Origin: Mycoplasma sp. UBA710
GTDB taxonomy: Bacteria; Bacillota_I; Bacilli_A; Mycoplasmatales; Metamycoplasmataceae
Assembly: GCA_002298905.1 (NCBI GenBank)
Contig: DBMA01000004.1
Span: 1-30,252, forward strand
DNA length: 30,252 bases
Reading direction: 5' to 3'
Shown: positions 18,389-28,993 of the stretch, piece by piece
Position numbering within the stretch: the first letter of the stretch is position 1
How the letters are laid out: each line of letters opens with the position of its first letter
Translations under genes and position numbers: made by a program
Notes under the pieces: generated by a model
Told to the model about the DNA's origin: nothing
Database searches by the model: none
The model's input: only the letters and a program-made list of their open reading frames with translations

Positions 18389-19184
18389 GCCTAAAAATTG
18401 CTAAAACTTTTTGAATATTCGGCTCTTTATTTTTTAACAATAAATTATTTTTTCTTGCATATTTAACCAATTCACCATATTTATCATTTTGAGATTCATG
18501 ATATTCAAATCCTATTTCCAAAAATTTATCTGGATTTGATATATGTAGAATATCACTAATTTGATAATAAAATTCTTGGTCATTAATTACATCTTGTTTA
18601 ATTAAAGAGCAAGCTACTAATTTTAAAGCTAATGTTTGGTCATTTAATTTTGGCATTAAAATACCTGGAGTATCCAATAATTGAATATCATCTGCAGCTA
18701 TTCATTGCAAAGAACGAGTAGTTCCTGCAAAATTAGCAACTTTAGTTTTTTTGCTATTAGATAATAAATTAATCAAAGTTGATTTACCTACATTTGGCAC
18801 ACCAATTACAAAACATCTTAATCTTGGTTTTAATAATCCTTTATTTTTATCTTTTTCTCTCTTAACAATCAATATTTGATTTAATGCTTTAATAATTTTT
18901 GACCTAGAATTATTTTTTTTTAAATTAACGATTACTTTTTTATCTTGTGGATTATTAAATTTACCTATGATCTGATTTAATCTTGTTAAATTAGCATAAT
19001 CACTTTTAGAAAAAACAAATAATCTAGGTTTATTGGGACATATTATATCTAATTCTTCATTATATGAACTTATTGGTACTCGAGCATCAATTAATACAAT
19101 AAAGCAATCTACAATATTTTGCTTTTCTTTTATTTCTCTCAAAGCCTTAGCCATATGACCAGGAAACCAATTAATTGTATTCAT
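18351..19184 (-). CDS. rbgA: Ribosome biogenesis GTPase RbgA (YlqF)
   Basis: 277 residues with two TGA-Trp codons. RbgA acts in late assembly of the 50S subunit. The protein begins with the family hallmark NWFPGHMAKAL. The GTPase motifs are circularly permuted: G4 as SKSD at about residues 59-62 (usually NKxD), then G1 GVPNVGKST at 128-136, a TTRS segment near 155, and G3 DTPG at 171-174. The C-terminal helical part (FYYQISDIL, YGELVKYARKNN) is kept. The stop TAG at 18351-18353 directly abuts the apt stop. It is transcribed alone. The Ser in place of Asn in G4 is a minor deviation. Confidence 0.93.
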
Positions 19185-19206
19185 AAAACAATTTTATTTC
19201 ATTTTA

Positions 19207-19235
19207 TTGATTTTATATTATGATTATTATATAAT
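19207..19235 (+). promoter_or_regulatory. Promoter of tRNA-Gly
   Basis: TTGATT (19207-19212), 17 bases, then TATAAT (19230-19235), ending 11 bases before the mature tRNA. This is the best-formed promoter in the window. Confidence 0.7.
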
Positions 19236-19246
19236 TAAAGCAAATT

Positions 19247-19320
19247 GCGAGTGTAGTTTAATGGCAGAACTTCAGCCTTCCAAGCTGACTATGAGGGTTC
19301 GATTCCCTTCACTCGCTCCA
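19247..19320 (+). tRNA. tRNA-Gly, anticodon TCC
   Basis: A full cloverleaf can be drawn: acceptor stem GCGAGTG with CACTCGC, a D arm with AATGGCAGA, anticodon stem TCAGC/GCTGA with loop CTTCCAA giving anticodon TCC at 19279-19281, and a T arm with GGTTCGATTCC. The 3' CCA is encoded (19318-19320). It reads GGA and, with the simplified wobble of mollicutes, probably all GGN codons. Confidence 0.97.
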
Positions 19321-19330
19321 AATCATAAAA

Positions 19331-19390
19331 TATGACCTATAAAACTCTTGATATAATTAAGAGTTTTTTATTTTTGTTTATGACCTATAA
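19331..19390. repeat. 12-bp direct repeat flanking the tRNA terminator
   Basis: TATGACCTATAA occurs at 19331-19342 and again at 19379-19390, 48 bases apart. The terminator hairpin lies between them. The second copy encodes IIGH in the tail of the membrane protein gene. Confidence 0.5.
19341..19376 (+). terminator. Rho-independent terminator of tRNA-Gly
   Basis: AAAACTCTT (19341-19349) pairs exactly with AAGAGTTTT (19359-19367) around a 9-base AT loop, followed by more T. It overlaps the last codons and stop of the convergent membrane protein gene and could serve both strands. Confidence 0.75.
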
Positions 19391-19847
19391 TATTATCTTC
19401 ATTAGAATTTTGTTTTTTATTTTTAATCATTTGCTTAATTTCTATTTTTTTAACTAATATTGAAATAGGGATGATTAAAAGGAAAAAAGGAATAATTATC
19501 AATGAACGAATTCATGGTTCTAATTGATCTGTTACAAATATTGCTATAAAACAAATTGTTATTGGTAAAGAAAATATAAAAATAGATCATTTTAATATCT
19601 TTAAATAAACACATAACAATGTTATTAAAAAAGAAAAAACAATAAAAGCTATTCCAATTAACAATTTAATTCATCAACTATATTCAATATGATAAGCCGA
19701 TGCAAACGGGAAATCATTGGAAAAAAATATTCATATTAACAAGCAAGGAATAGCAATTACAAAAAAAGTAAAAAGTGGTGTTTTAAATGATTCTAATCAA
19801 GAATTAATCATTTTATTGCTATTTTTACTTTTATTATTTTTTTTCAT
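19368..19847 (-). CDS. Small membrane protein with four predicted helices, 159 residues
   Basis: No recognised family. The frame needs many TGA-Trp codons (for example NSWLESF, SWWIKLL, EPWIRSL), which is why no long standard-code frame exists here. A basic N-terminus (KKNNKSKNSNK) is followed by four hydrophobic stretches at about residues 25-43, 62-84, 88-106 and 113-131, then a basic, polar tail ending NIIGHKQK. By the positive-inside rule both ends should be cytoplasmic. The ATG overlaps the thrS stop by 14 bases, so translation is probably coupled to thrS. Function unknown. Confidence 0.75.
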
Positions 19848-21576
19848 TTCTTAATTTTATTAAATAATCAATTAGTTCAATTTTTTTTATTTTTATAATA
19901 TCTTTTTGACCATAAAATCTTAATGATATTTCTTGAGAAGCTATTTCTTCATCACCAATAACAATTTGAATTTTTGTTTTTTTAATCTGAGCTTCACGAA
20001 TTTTTTTGCTAATTCTTTCATTACGATCATCAACTTCTACATAAAAGTGATTATTTTTTAATTGAATATAAATTTCATCAGCAAATTCTTTATGTGCTTC
20101 AGTTACGGGAATAATAATAATTTGTTTAGGTGCTAATCAAAATGGTAAATTTCCTTTTGTTTGTTCCAACAATATTGATAAAAATCTTTCATAAGTTCCA
20201 ATTAATCCTCTATGGATCATGATTGGATTTTCAATTTCATTTTGAGAATTGTAAAATTCTAATTGAAATTTTTTAGGCAATAAAAAATCTAATTGTAATG
20301 TAGACATAGTAATTTCATGACCTAAAACAGTTTTAATTTGAATATCTATTTTAGGTCCATAAAATGCTGCTTCGCCTATCTTCTCAACATATTTTATTTT
20401 TAATTTTTTTAAAACTTCTCTTAGATCTTCTTCGGCTTTTGATCACATGTTTTCATCATCATAAAATTTTTCTTTATTATTAGGATCTCTTAATGAAAGT
20501 GATACATAATAAACTTGAATATTAAACATCTCTAGTGCTTCACTAATCATTTTATAACAATGTTCAAATTCAGAGATAATTTGATCTTTTCTAACAAACA
20601 AGTGACCTTCAGTTAAAAGCATTGAACGAACTCTTTCTAATCCTGTTAAAGCCCCTGATTTTTCATATCTAAATAAAGGTGATTGTTCACTTAATCTAAT
20701 TGGAAGTTCACGATATGATCTTCTTTTTGATTTATAAATTAAAACATGATGTGGACATGTCATTGGTCTTAAAACTAAATTTTCATTATCGCAAACAATT
20801 GGTTTAAACATATCTTCTTGATAATGTTGTCAATGTCCAGAAATTTCATATAATTGTTTCTCTCCAACAATAGGAGTTGCAACTTCTGTAAAATTATATT
20901 TATAATCTAAATTCAAAATTTCCTTCATGATTCTATTTCTAATTTTCATACCATCTTCTAATCAAATAGGAAAACCTTGACCTGAAAGTTGATCAAACAT
21001 AAATAGTTCCATTTCTTTTCCTAGTTTACGATGATCGCGTTCTTTTCTCTCTTGTAATAAAAATAAATAATTATTTAAATCCTCTTTTGTTTCTCAAGCT
21101 GTGGCATATATTCTAGTTAGTTGTTCATTATTTGAATCTCCTCTTCAATATGAACCAGCTAGTGATAAAACTTTAAAATGTTGAATTTTGCTAATTTTAT
21201 CAACATGACCTCCAGCACATAAATCAATAAATAATTCCTTATTTTTATTAGGATCATAAATAGAATAAAAAGTAATATTTTTATTTTGATTTTTAAACTC
21301 ATCAATTAATTCTTGTTTATAAGGTTGTTTAGATTCATCATAAATATAATCACTAGGCATCTTGTGCATGACATAATTATTATTGACTATTTTATGCATT
21401 TGTTTTTCTATTTTTATCAAATCAGATTCTAGTAATGGTTGTGAAAATTTAAAATCATAATAAAAACCTTCTGCAGTAGGTGGCCCAAATCCTAATTTAG
21501 TATCAGGTCATAATTGCAAAACTGCTAATGCCATTACATGAGAGGCTGAATGATTTAATTCTTTATTAAATTTCAT
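19834..21576 (-). CDS. thrS: Threonyl-tRNA synthetase lacking the TGS domain
   Basis: 580 residues with TGA-Trp codons, one of them the family Trp in GSYWRGD. It charges tRNA-Thr. The usual N-terminal TGS domain (about 60 residues) is missing: the protein starts directly with the editing domain, HSASHVMA (His9, His13), with the other zinc-like site residues in CAGGH at about 120-124. The class II core follows: motif 2 region with YRELPIRLSEQ and FRYEKSGAL, zinc ligand Cys in RPMTCPHH, and motif 3 IHRGLIGTYERFLSILLE. An anticodon-binding domain (LAPKQIIIIPVTE, DDRNERISKKIREAQ) ends it. The TGS-less form is also known from other mycoplasmas. A 43-base gap separates it from the surface protein gene upstream. 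Confidence 0.96.
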
Positions 21577-21619
21577 AATATATATTAAATATCCTTATTT
21601 TTTTGCATTTTTATACTAT

Positions 21620-23755
21620 CTATGCTATTCCTAAATCTTTAAAAGATTTTGTTACTAATTTATTAATAATAATATTACCTAACGCAATTGATATTTCTAT
21701 ATCAAATGATTCTTGCTGAATAGTATTTTCAATTTTAGTTAAATCATATGTTTCAAAATATGCCATATTAATATTAATTTTTAATTCTGGCATTAACTCT
21801 GAAAAAAGCATATTCGTCGTTACATTGTATAAATTAACTTTTTCAAAAATTTCTGTTCAACTTCTTTCTCTAATTTTTTGTTTTAATAAGTTTTTATTAA
21901 TAATTTTAGATTTTATTAAAACATTATCTTTAGTAATAGTCATAGAATTCAAAATATTTTGATAATAATTCTCTTCTGATTCAAAATATTTAGCTACATA
22001 AATTTCTAAAGGTTCAATATTAGTATAAATTGTTCCTTGTATTGCATCACCTAAAAAAATATTTAATTTTAATGATTTTAATTGTGATGTATTTGATAAA
22101 GAATCTAATTGAACTTCTACTCCACCATTTGATTGATTATTGATTGAAGATAATATTTTGTTAGCTATTTGATTTATATTAAATTTTTCATTTTCATATG
22201 TGTATTCTGTTGTTGGTAAATCATTTTTCTTTAAAATAAATTTAAAATTAGTAAAAGGTTGATCATGAGAATTTTTTATTAATTGAGCATTATATTTTTC
22301 ATATAATTTGTAAACAAATTCAAAAGGAATGGAATATTTATTATTAGTAAAAGAAACATTGTTTTTCATAAAATAATCAGATAAAGAAAGTGGATTATTA
22401 CTTGATGCATCCAAGTCAAAAATATCTTCTAATCCTAAATTATTTTCATATAGATAATTGACAAAGGCATTCATTTCTTTTTCTTCAATACTTTTAATGA
22501 AATCATTTTCTTGAGCTAAACCTTCAATTAAAACTGATTTTGTAAAAGCTAAGGGTGTGTCAGGATAAGAAGTAAAATAGATTCTATAAGTAGGAGTTGT
22601 TGAATCAAATTCATAATTAAATGCACTTAAATTTTTTGAATCTTCATCATCAAATAATTTGAATTCCATTTTTATTCCATCTGCTGCTAATTTAGAATCA
22701 ATTGAATAATTAGTTTTTAAAGAAATATATCCTGCTTTATATGCATCTCTTACAGACATAAGAGAAGTAGCTTTAGTAAATGTAGACTCATTATGTGATT
22801 CATTAATAGGTGGATTATATTCAAAATATTGATTCAAATTATTGATTCAATCTGTATTTTTTTGAATAAAATTATTTAATTTTGATTCAGGATCATCTAC
22901 TCCTTGTTCTATATCAAATGTGCCTAAATAAAGAATTTTAGATGCTGAGGAATAACTAGAAAAACCATCATTATAAATAATGTTATAGTTAATTTTTAAC
23001 AATGATGGGTTGTATGCATCTGGAGAAACTGAAGATATATTTAATCAACAATTTTTTTCTCTTAATTTTTTTAAAAAATCAGTATTTAAATCAAAATCTT
23101 CTACTTTAATATTTTTAGCATATAATCCGATTTCTCCTATTAATCCAATTTCTTTTTTTAATTGAAAATAATTTAAAGGATTTTCAGTAATATCTGAAAT
23201 ATATTGTTCTAACATTGACTGTTCTAAGGAAATTTTAAAACCATATAAATTAGAATCATTATATTCAAATATTGTTTCATAATAATTACTTCCAGAACCA
23301 TAAAATAATTTTATTCCTACAACAGGAGAAGAAGAATCACCATATGAAGGTTTAACATAAGCTAAAGAGTAATGAATTTTATTTTGTCTCATTTGATAAT
23401 TTATTGACGAACTTAAAACTAATTGAAATAAATTATTGTCATTAGCTTCTTGGATAGTAATTAAAGACCTTTCATTAGAACTTAATTCTTGTCCTTCAAT
23501 ACCAATTGTGCCATTACCATATATTTTTAAAGATCCAGAAAGATTATATCTATTGTTATATAAATAATTATCAACATAATAATCAATTCTTGATTTATTA
23601 CCTTCTAATGTTTCGGTTGAATGATTCAAAGTTAAATAGTGTTTTTTTTGTGATTCCATAATAAGTGGAACTGCAATAGCAGAACCAAAAGAAACAGCAA
23701 ATAAAGATGTAAAGCCTATTATTTTTAAATAATGTTTTTTTAACTTTGATTTCAT
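21620..23755 (-). CDS. Large predicted surface or secreted protein, 711 residues
   Basis: No recognised family. The frame is continuous from ATG 23753-23755 to TAG 21620 once TGA is read as Trp (for example EKNCWLNIS and NTDWINN). The N-terminus has a basic start (MKSKLKKHYLK) and one hydrophobic stretch (about residues 11-33, FTSLFAVSFGSAIAVPLI) without a lipobox Cys, so it is an uncleaved anchor or a signal peptidase substrate, not a lipoprotein. The rest is hydrophilic, rich in Asn, Ser, Tyr, Glu and Ile, with beta-like segments, and has no other membrane span. It resembles the large species-specific surface proteins of mollicutes only in character. A TATAAT lies about 20 bases upstream. 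It sits between housekeeping genes deoC and thrS. Confidence 0.82.
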
Positions 23756-23775
23756 AATTATCTTATATAGTTAAA

Positions 23776-23781
23776 ATTATA
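23776..23781 (-). promoter_or_regulatory. Possible -10 box of the 711-residue gene
   Basis: The minus strand reads TATAAT 21-26 bases upstream of the ATG, within the 44-base gap after deoC. A start here would leave a very short leader. No clear -35. Confidence 0.4.
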
Positions 23782-23799
23782 TTAAAAATAAAATTATTT

Positions 23800-24468
23800 C
23801 TAATATGATTTATTGTCCACTTTTTTATTAGTAAAAATTGCAACTGATGATGATGTCCCAAATCTTTTAACACCCATATCTACATATCTTTCGATATCTT
23901 CCATTGATTTGATACCTCCAGCGGCTTTGATTGATAAATTTTTATTACCAATTACTTTATTAAAAATTTCAATGTCTTTTGGTTCAGCTCCACGATAAGA
24001 AAAACCTGTTGAAGTTTTAATAAAATCTGCTCCAGAAGCCAAAACAATTTCTGTAGCCTTTTCAATCTCTCAATCTTTTAACAAAGCTGTTTCAATAATT
24101 ACTTTTAAAATTTTATCTTTACATTCTTCCTTAATTTTTTTAATTTCATTTAAAACATAATCATATTGACCATCTTTAAAACGTCCTATATTAATTACCA
24201 TATCAATTTCATCAGCACCATGATCAATTGCTAATTTAGTTTCTTGTATTTTTGCTTGACTAATACATGCTCCTAAGGGAAAGCCAACAACAGAAACTAT
24301 TTTAATATCTGAATTTTTTAATTTTTCTTTTGCATATTTAATTCAAGATGAATTAATACAAATTGCTCCAAAACCAAAATTTTTAGCCTCTTGAATTAAT
24401 TTATCGATTTCTTTTTCTGTTCCTTCTGGTTTTAAATAAGTATGGTCAATCATTTTTTCATATTTCAT
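23800..24468 (-). CDS. deoC: Deoxyribose-phosphate aldolase
   Basis: 222 residues with TGA-Trp codons. It splits 2-deoxyribose 5-phosphate into glyceraldehyde 3-phosphate and acetaldehyde, feeding deoxynucleoside carbon to glycolysis. Visible motifs: MIDHTYLKPEGTE at the N-terminus, VVGFPLGA, DEIDMVINIG, LKVIIETALL with one active-site Lys, and the Schiff-base region ASGADFIKTSTGF (Lys151), then IKAAGGIKSMED. AAAGGAATAG precedes the ATG. It follows the ABC exporter gene with 25 bases between, so may be co-transcribed. The other deo genes are not in this window. Confidence 0.96.
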
Positions 24469-24493
24469 AATCTATTCCTTTAGTAATCCTTTG

Positions 24494-26368
24494 CTAAATA
24501 TCTTCAGGTGTATTTAATTTAGAATTATACATGTTTGCATAGAAGCCATTTAGTTTTAATAATTGTTGATGATTTCCTTTTTCTAAAATTTCTCCATCTT
24601 TTAAAACAACAATGATATCTGCATGTTTAATTGTAGATAAACGATGAGCAATCATAAAAGTTGTTTTTCCTTTTGATAATTCAATCATTCCTTGTTGTAT
24701 ATCTTTTTCAGTTTTTGTATCAATACTTGATGTTGCTTCATCAAGAATTAAAATTGAAGATGTTTTTAGAAATGCTCTAGCAATTGCTAATAATTGTCTT
24801 TGTCCTTGCGATATATCATCGGCATTGTTTTCTAAAATAGTTTCATATCCTTTTTCAAGAGACATTATAAAATTATGAGCATTTGCTTTTTTACAAGCTT
24901 CTTCGATTTCTTCATTAGTTGCATTTTCTTTTGCATATCTAATGTTTTCATAAATACTTGCTCCAAAAATAAACGTATCTTGTAATACTATAGAAACTTC
25001 TTGTCTTAAAGAATGCTTTGTAATATTTTTAATTGAAATATCATCAATTAAAATATCACTTTCTTCATTTGTAACATCATAAAATTTGGTTAATAAATTA
25101 ATAATTGTAGTTTTACCTGAACCTGTTGGACCTACAATACCCACTACTTGTCCTGGTTTAACATCTAAAGAAATATTTTTTAAAACATCTTTTTTATTAT
25201 CATATGAAAAACTTAAATTTTTAAATTTAATATGACCTTTTAATTTTTTAACATTAATTGTTTCAGAATCTAATAAAACTTCTTTAGTTTGTTCGGTGAT
25301 TACAATTGCTCGATTAGTTCCGGCAATAGCAGATTGTAGAAGTGTTAACAATTGAAATATTTGATAAATAGGATTTGAAAAATTTTTAGTAAATGTCATC
25401 ATTGCTGTTAATAAAGACATAGTTAAAGCTGCTGTAATAAATGGATAATTTGGATCATTAGGATCTCCTAGAGAAGATTGAATTCCACCAAAATTAATTT
25501 TATTAATTGATAAAACCATGGCAATAATATACATAATACCTATCAACACATTTCCCATTAATGTGTTTCATGGATTTGATAAAGATGACAATAAATCAGA
25601 CTTATAAGAAATATGTTCTAAATTTTTATTCTTTTTATTAAAACTAGCAATTGCTAGATGTTGCTTATTAAAATTATTAATAATTTTTTGTCCTGAAATT
25701 ATTTCTTCAGCATATCCATTTAATTCACCTAATACTGCTTGCTTTTTAGCAAAGTTAGGTTGAGATTTTTTAAATAATCAATAAACAACTGATAATTGAA
25801 TTGGAACAAATATTATTGCAATTGCTCCCATAATTGGAGAAAACAATAAAAGAACAATTAAAAAGAAAAGTATTAGAGTAGATGAAATTAAAAATTGTGT
25901 AACATTTTGAGTTAATGCTAATGTAATAGTATTTATATCATTAGTTAATCTTGACATAATATCTCCAGAAGGAGTTGAGTCAAAATATTGCAACTTTAAG
26001 TCTAATATTTTAAAATACAAATCTTTTCTTAAAGATTTAGATGTATACTGAGCTATTTTCACCATATAAATTGTTTGGAGAGTATAAATGATAAGAGCTA
26101 ACAATAATGTTATCATTAAACTTATCATGAATTTTGCAACTGTTGCTGAATGTTCTGAGATTTGTGTCTTTGAATCAATATTTTCTGTAATGAATTTTAA
26201 AAAATAATAATTTCCTACAGTAATACCTACTGTAAGTAATGAAACAATAATTGAGGATACGATTACAAAAATAAATGAAATTTTATAATCTTTTATATAA
26301 GTCCATAAAAATTTTAAAGGCTTTCCGTATCTTTCTTTTATAGATATTTTGTTGTTATTTTTTTTCAA
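24494..26368 (-). CDS. ABC exporter subunit, consensus-site half (BmrD/YheH-like)
   Basis: About 624 residues from TTG 26366-26368, with TGA-Trp codons in the membrane half. It has an N-terminal membrane domain of about six helices (residues 20-350) and a C-terminal ATPase: Walker A GPTGSGKT (413-420), Q-loop VLQDTF, signature ISQGQ (519-523), Walker B ILILDE with catalytic Glu544, and H-loop His575 in MIAHRLST. All its own catalytic residues are intact. The start is uncertain. An ATG at 26399-26401 gives 11 more residues but overlaps the upstream gene by 47 bases and lacks a good ribosome binding site, while the TTG has AAGGGGG about 10 bases before it and a 14-base overlap. It forms a heterodimer with the next entry; substrate (drug or lipid) unknown. 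Confidence 0.92.
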
Positions 26369-28223
26369 TTTGACGCAACCCCCTTTCTTTAAGCATCTCA
26401 TTCAATTCTTCAGTACCCAATTGTGAAGCAGCAATTGAACGATAAGTATCATTATTTGCTAATAAATTTCAATGAGAATCATAACCCACAATTTCACCAT
26501 TATTCATAACAATGATCTTGTCTAATTCTTCTACTGATGAAATTCTTTGAGCAACAATGATAGTTGTAGCATCACTGTATTTTTTAATATTAGATTGTAT
26601 TTTTCTTTCTGTTATAGTATCTAAAGCTGAAGTAGAATCATCAAAAATAATTATTTTAGATTTTTTGGCAATTGTTCTTGCGATAGAAATTCTTTGCTTT
26701 TGACCACCAGAAAAATTTTTTCCTCTTTGTTCTACAATTGATTCTAATTTATCTGGTTTCTTGGAAATAAATTCTCATGCTTCTGCAACTTTAGCAGCTT
26801 CAGTAGCTTCAGCTTGTAATTTCTCTTCAGTTAAATTTTCATCAAGTCCTAGTCCAATATTTGATTTAATTGTTCCTGAAAATAATAAAGCTGTTTGCAT
26901 TGCAATTGCTACATTGGAATTAATTTCATTAAAACTAAACTCTTTTACGTCAATTCCATCAATTAATACTTGACCTTTAGTGCAATCAAATAACCTACCA
27001 ATTAAATTAATTAATGTCGATTTACCACTCCCTGTTCCACCTATAATACCAATTTTTTCCTTATCATTAATCTTTAAATTAATATTTTTAATCACAAGAT
27101 GATTATCATCTTTTAAAAATGAATGTGATACATTTTTAAATTCTATTACTCCTTTAGTTATTTTTTTAGTTGAGTTATTATTAAATGTTAATGAAGGTGT
27201 AAATTTAGTTACTTCATTAATTCTTTTAATACATGGAATTGATCTAGATATTTGAGCAAAAGATACAATAATAATAATAAAACCAAAAAGAACCTGTGTC
27301 AATATTCCTGAAAAACCAATTAATTTATCAGCATTTGACATACTATCATATTTATTTCAAGTAATAAAATAGATAAATATAATCATACCTGTTATTACAC
27401 ATTGAATAACTGGAAAAAGAATTCCAATTAATGAATAACCTTTATATCAAGCTTGAGTCAAATTTTCATTAGGATTAGCAAATTTACTTTTTTGTTTATC
27501 CTCTAAATTATATGCTTTTACTACTCTTATTCCTAAAATAGATTCACGCACTTGTTTGTTAATACTATCCATATATTGTTGTCCTTTTTTCATGTATGGA
27601 GTCGAAAGCAAAATAATTAATCCTATAAAAGCTATTAAAAGTGGCATAACAATTGCATAAACAAAAACATATTCTGAATATTGAATAGCAGACTTAATAA
27701 TTCCAAAAATAATTGAAAAAACTCCTGCAAACATAAACTTTGCTGCAAAAGATACTGATGTATAAGTTAATTCTGTATCAGTTGTTAGTCTTGTTACTAA
27801 CGATGAAGGTGAAAATTTATCAATATCTTCAAATGAAAATTGTTGAATTTTTTCATAGACTCTTCTTCTCATTTCTGTAATATAAATTGCTATTGATTTT
27901 GATGCCATCCAAACACCAAATCCACCAAACATAACACCTAATATTAAAATTCCAAAAGTTAATAATGATAAATTCACAGGACCTAAATTATATAAAGCTA
28001 TAATATTTGAATCCTTAATAACAGAATCAATAGGTACTTTTATCAATGTTCCTAGAGTTGACATACTTGGTTCAAAAACATTATTAGGATCTGGATAAAC
28101 AGCTCAATTCATTAAAGCACGCACAAAATCAGTTTCTATAATTGCTACAAATGATTCTAAAATTAGAAACATTGTTGCAAAAATAATTATTATTGTAGAT
28201 TTTTTATTAAAATACTTAAACAT
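26355..28223 (-). CDS. ABC exporter subunit, degenerate-site half (BmrC/YheI-like)
   Basis: 622 residues with TGA-Trp codons. An N-terminal six-helix membrane domain (about residues 10-330, with a large extracellular loop near 40-70) precedes the ATPase: Walker A GGTGSGKST (395-403), Q-loop AMQTAL, signature FSGGQ (504-508), Walker B IIIFDD and H-loop VAQR. The catalytic Glu after Walker B is Asp529 and the switch His is Gln559, the replacements known from the non-hydrolysing site of heterodimeric exporters such as BmrCD or TM287/288. Its signature motif is normal and should complete the active site of the partner. AAAGGAGAG precedes the ATG. A hairpin separates it from rsmI. Confidence 0.93.
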
Positions 28224-28254
28224 TTAACTCTCCTTTCTTTATAAAATTATTATT

Positions 28255-28280
28255 AAAACATTATTTAATTATAATGTTTT
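28255..28280 (-). terminator. Hairpin at the end of rsmI
   Basis: AAAACATTAT and ATAATGTTTT are exact reverse complements around TTAATT. The rsmI stop codon (28265-28267) lies in the loop. On the minus strand the 3' arm ends in UUUU but no long U-tract follows, so termination may be partial before the ABC genes. Confidence 0.45.
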
Positions 28281-28978
28281 TTATACTTATTTTCCTTGTG
28301 TTTTTTTGATTTATTAATTCTTAAAACTAATGTCATTTCACCTTTTAGATTATTTTGTAATTGATTTTTAATTTCATTAGCACTACCTCAATAATAGGAT
28401 TCAAATGTTTTTGTTAGTTCTCTACCAACAAACAAAGAATGATTATCAAAATTTTTATCAATAATGTCTAATAGAAATTCTATTTTATGTGGAGCTGAAA
28501 AAAGAATATATATTCCCTCTTTTAAAGAAGCAATTTGGGATGCTAGTTGATTCTTCTTTAATTTTCCAAATCCTAAAAAAGTAAATTCTGTTCCTAGGTT
28601 ACTAGCACAAATAGCTGTAGTAATTGATGATACACCCGGAATTACTGTAAAATTTATATTTTGTCTTCTAGCTTCTGCTATCAAATCAAAGCCTGGATCA
28701 CTAATTGTTGGCATTCCTGCATCTGAAACTAAAGCTACACTTAAATTCTTATTTATAATTAAATCAATAATACCTTTTGATGAATTTTTTTCATTAAAAT
28801 TATGATAAGAAATAAGTTTCTTGTTTTTGATTTCAAAGTGATTTAATAGATTTAAAGTTATTCTTGTATCTTCACAAGCAATTACATCTACTTTTTTTAA
28901 TATCTCTAATGCTCTTAAAGTAATATCATCAAAATTACCAATAGGAGTTCCTACAATAAAAAGCTTGTTATTATTCAT
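28265..28978 (-). CDS. rsmI: 16S rRNA (cytidine-1402-2'-O) methyltransferase RsmI
   Basis: 237 residues with one TGA-Trp (ESYYWGSA). RsmI adds the 2'-O-methyl group to C1402 in the decoding centre. The tetrapyrrole methylase fold is clear: FIVGTPIGNFDDITLRALE at the N-terminus, CEDTRIT, YHNFNEKN, VALVSDAGMPTISDPG, then IPGVSSITTAICAS and LGFGKLKK. The C-terminal part is shortened to KGEMTLVLRI followed by a basic tail, which omits the extra C-terminal domain of longer homologues. It lies 15 bases after ftsH. The ribosome binding site is weak. Confidence 0.94.
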
Positions 28979-28993
28979 TTTATATTTTATAAA

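Noticed and set aside
21577..21619. T-box riboswitch before thrS
   Set aside because: The space before thrS is only 43 bases, with no specifier hairpin or T-box sequence; likewise the 18 bases before metG are too short.
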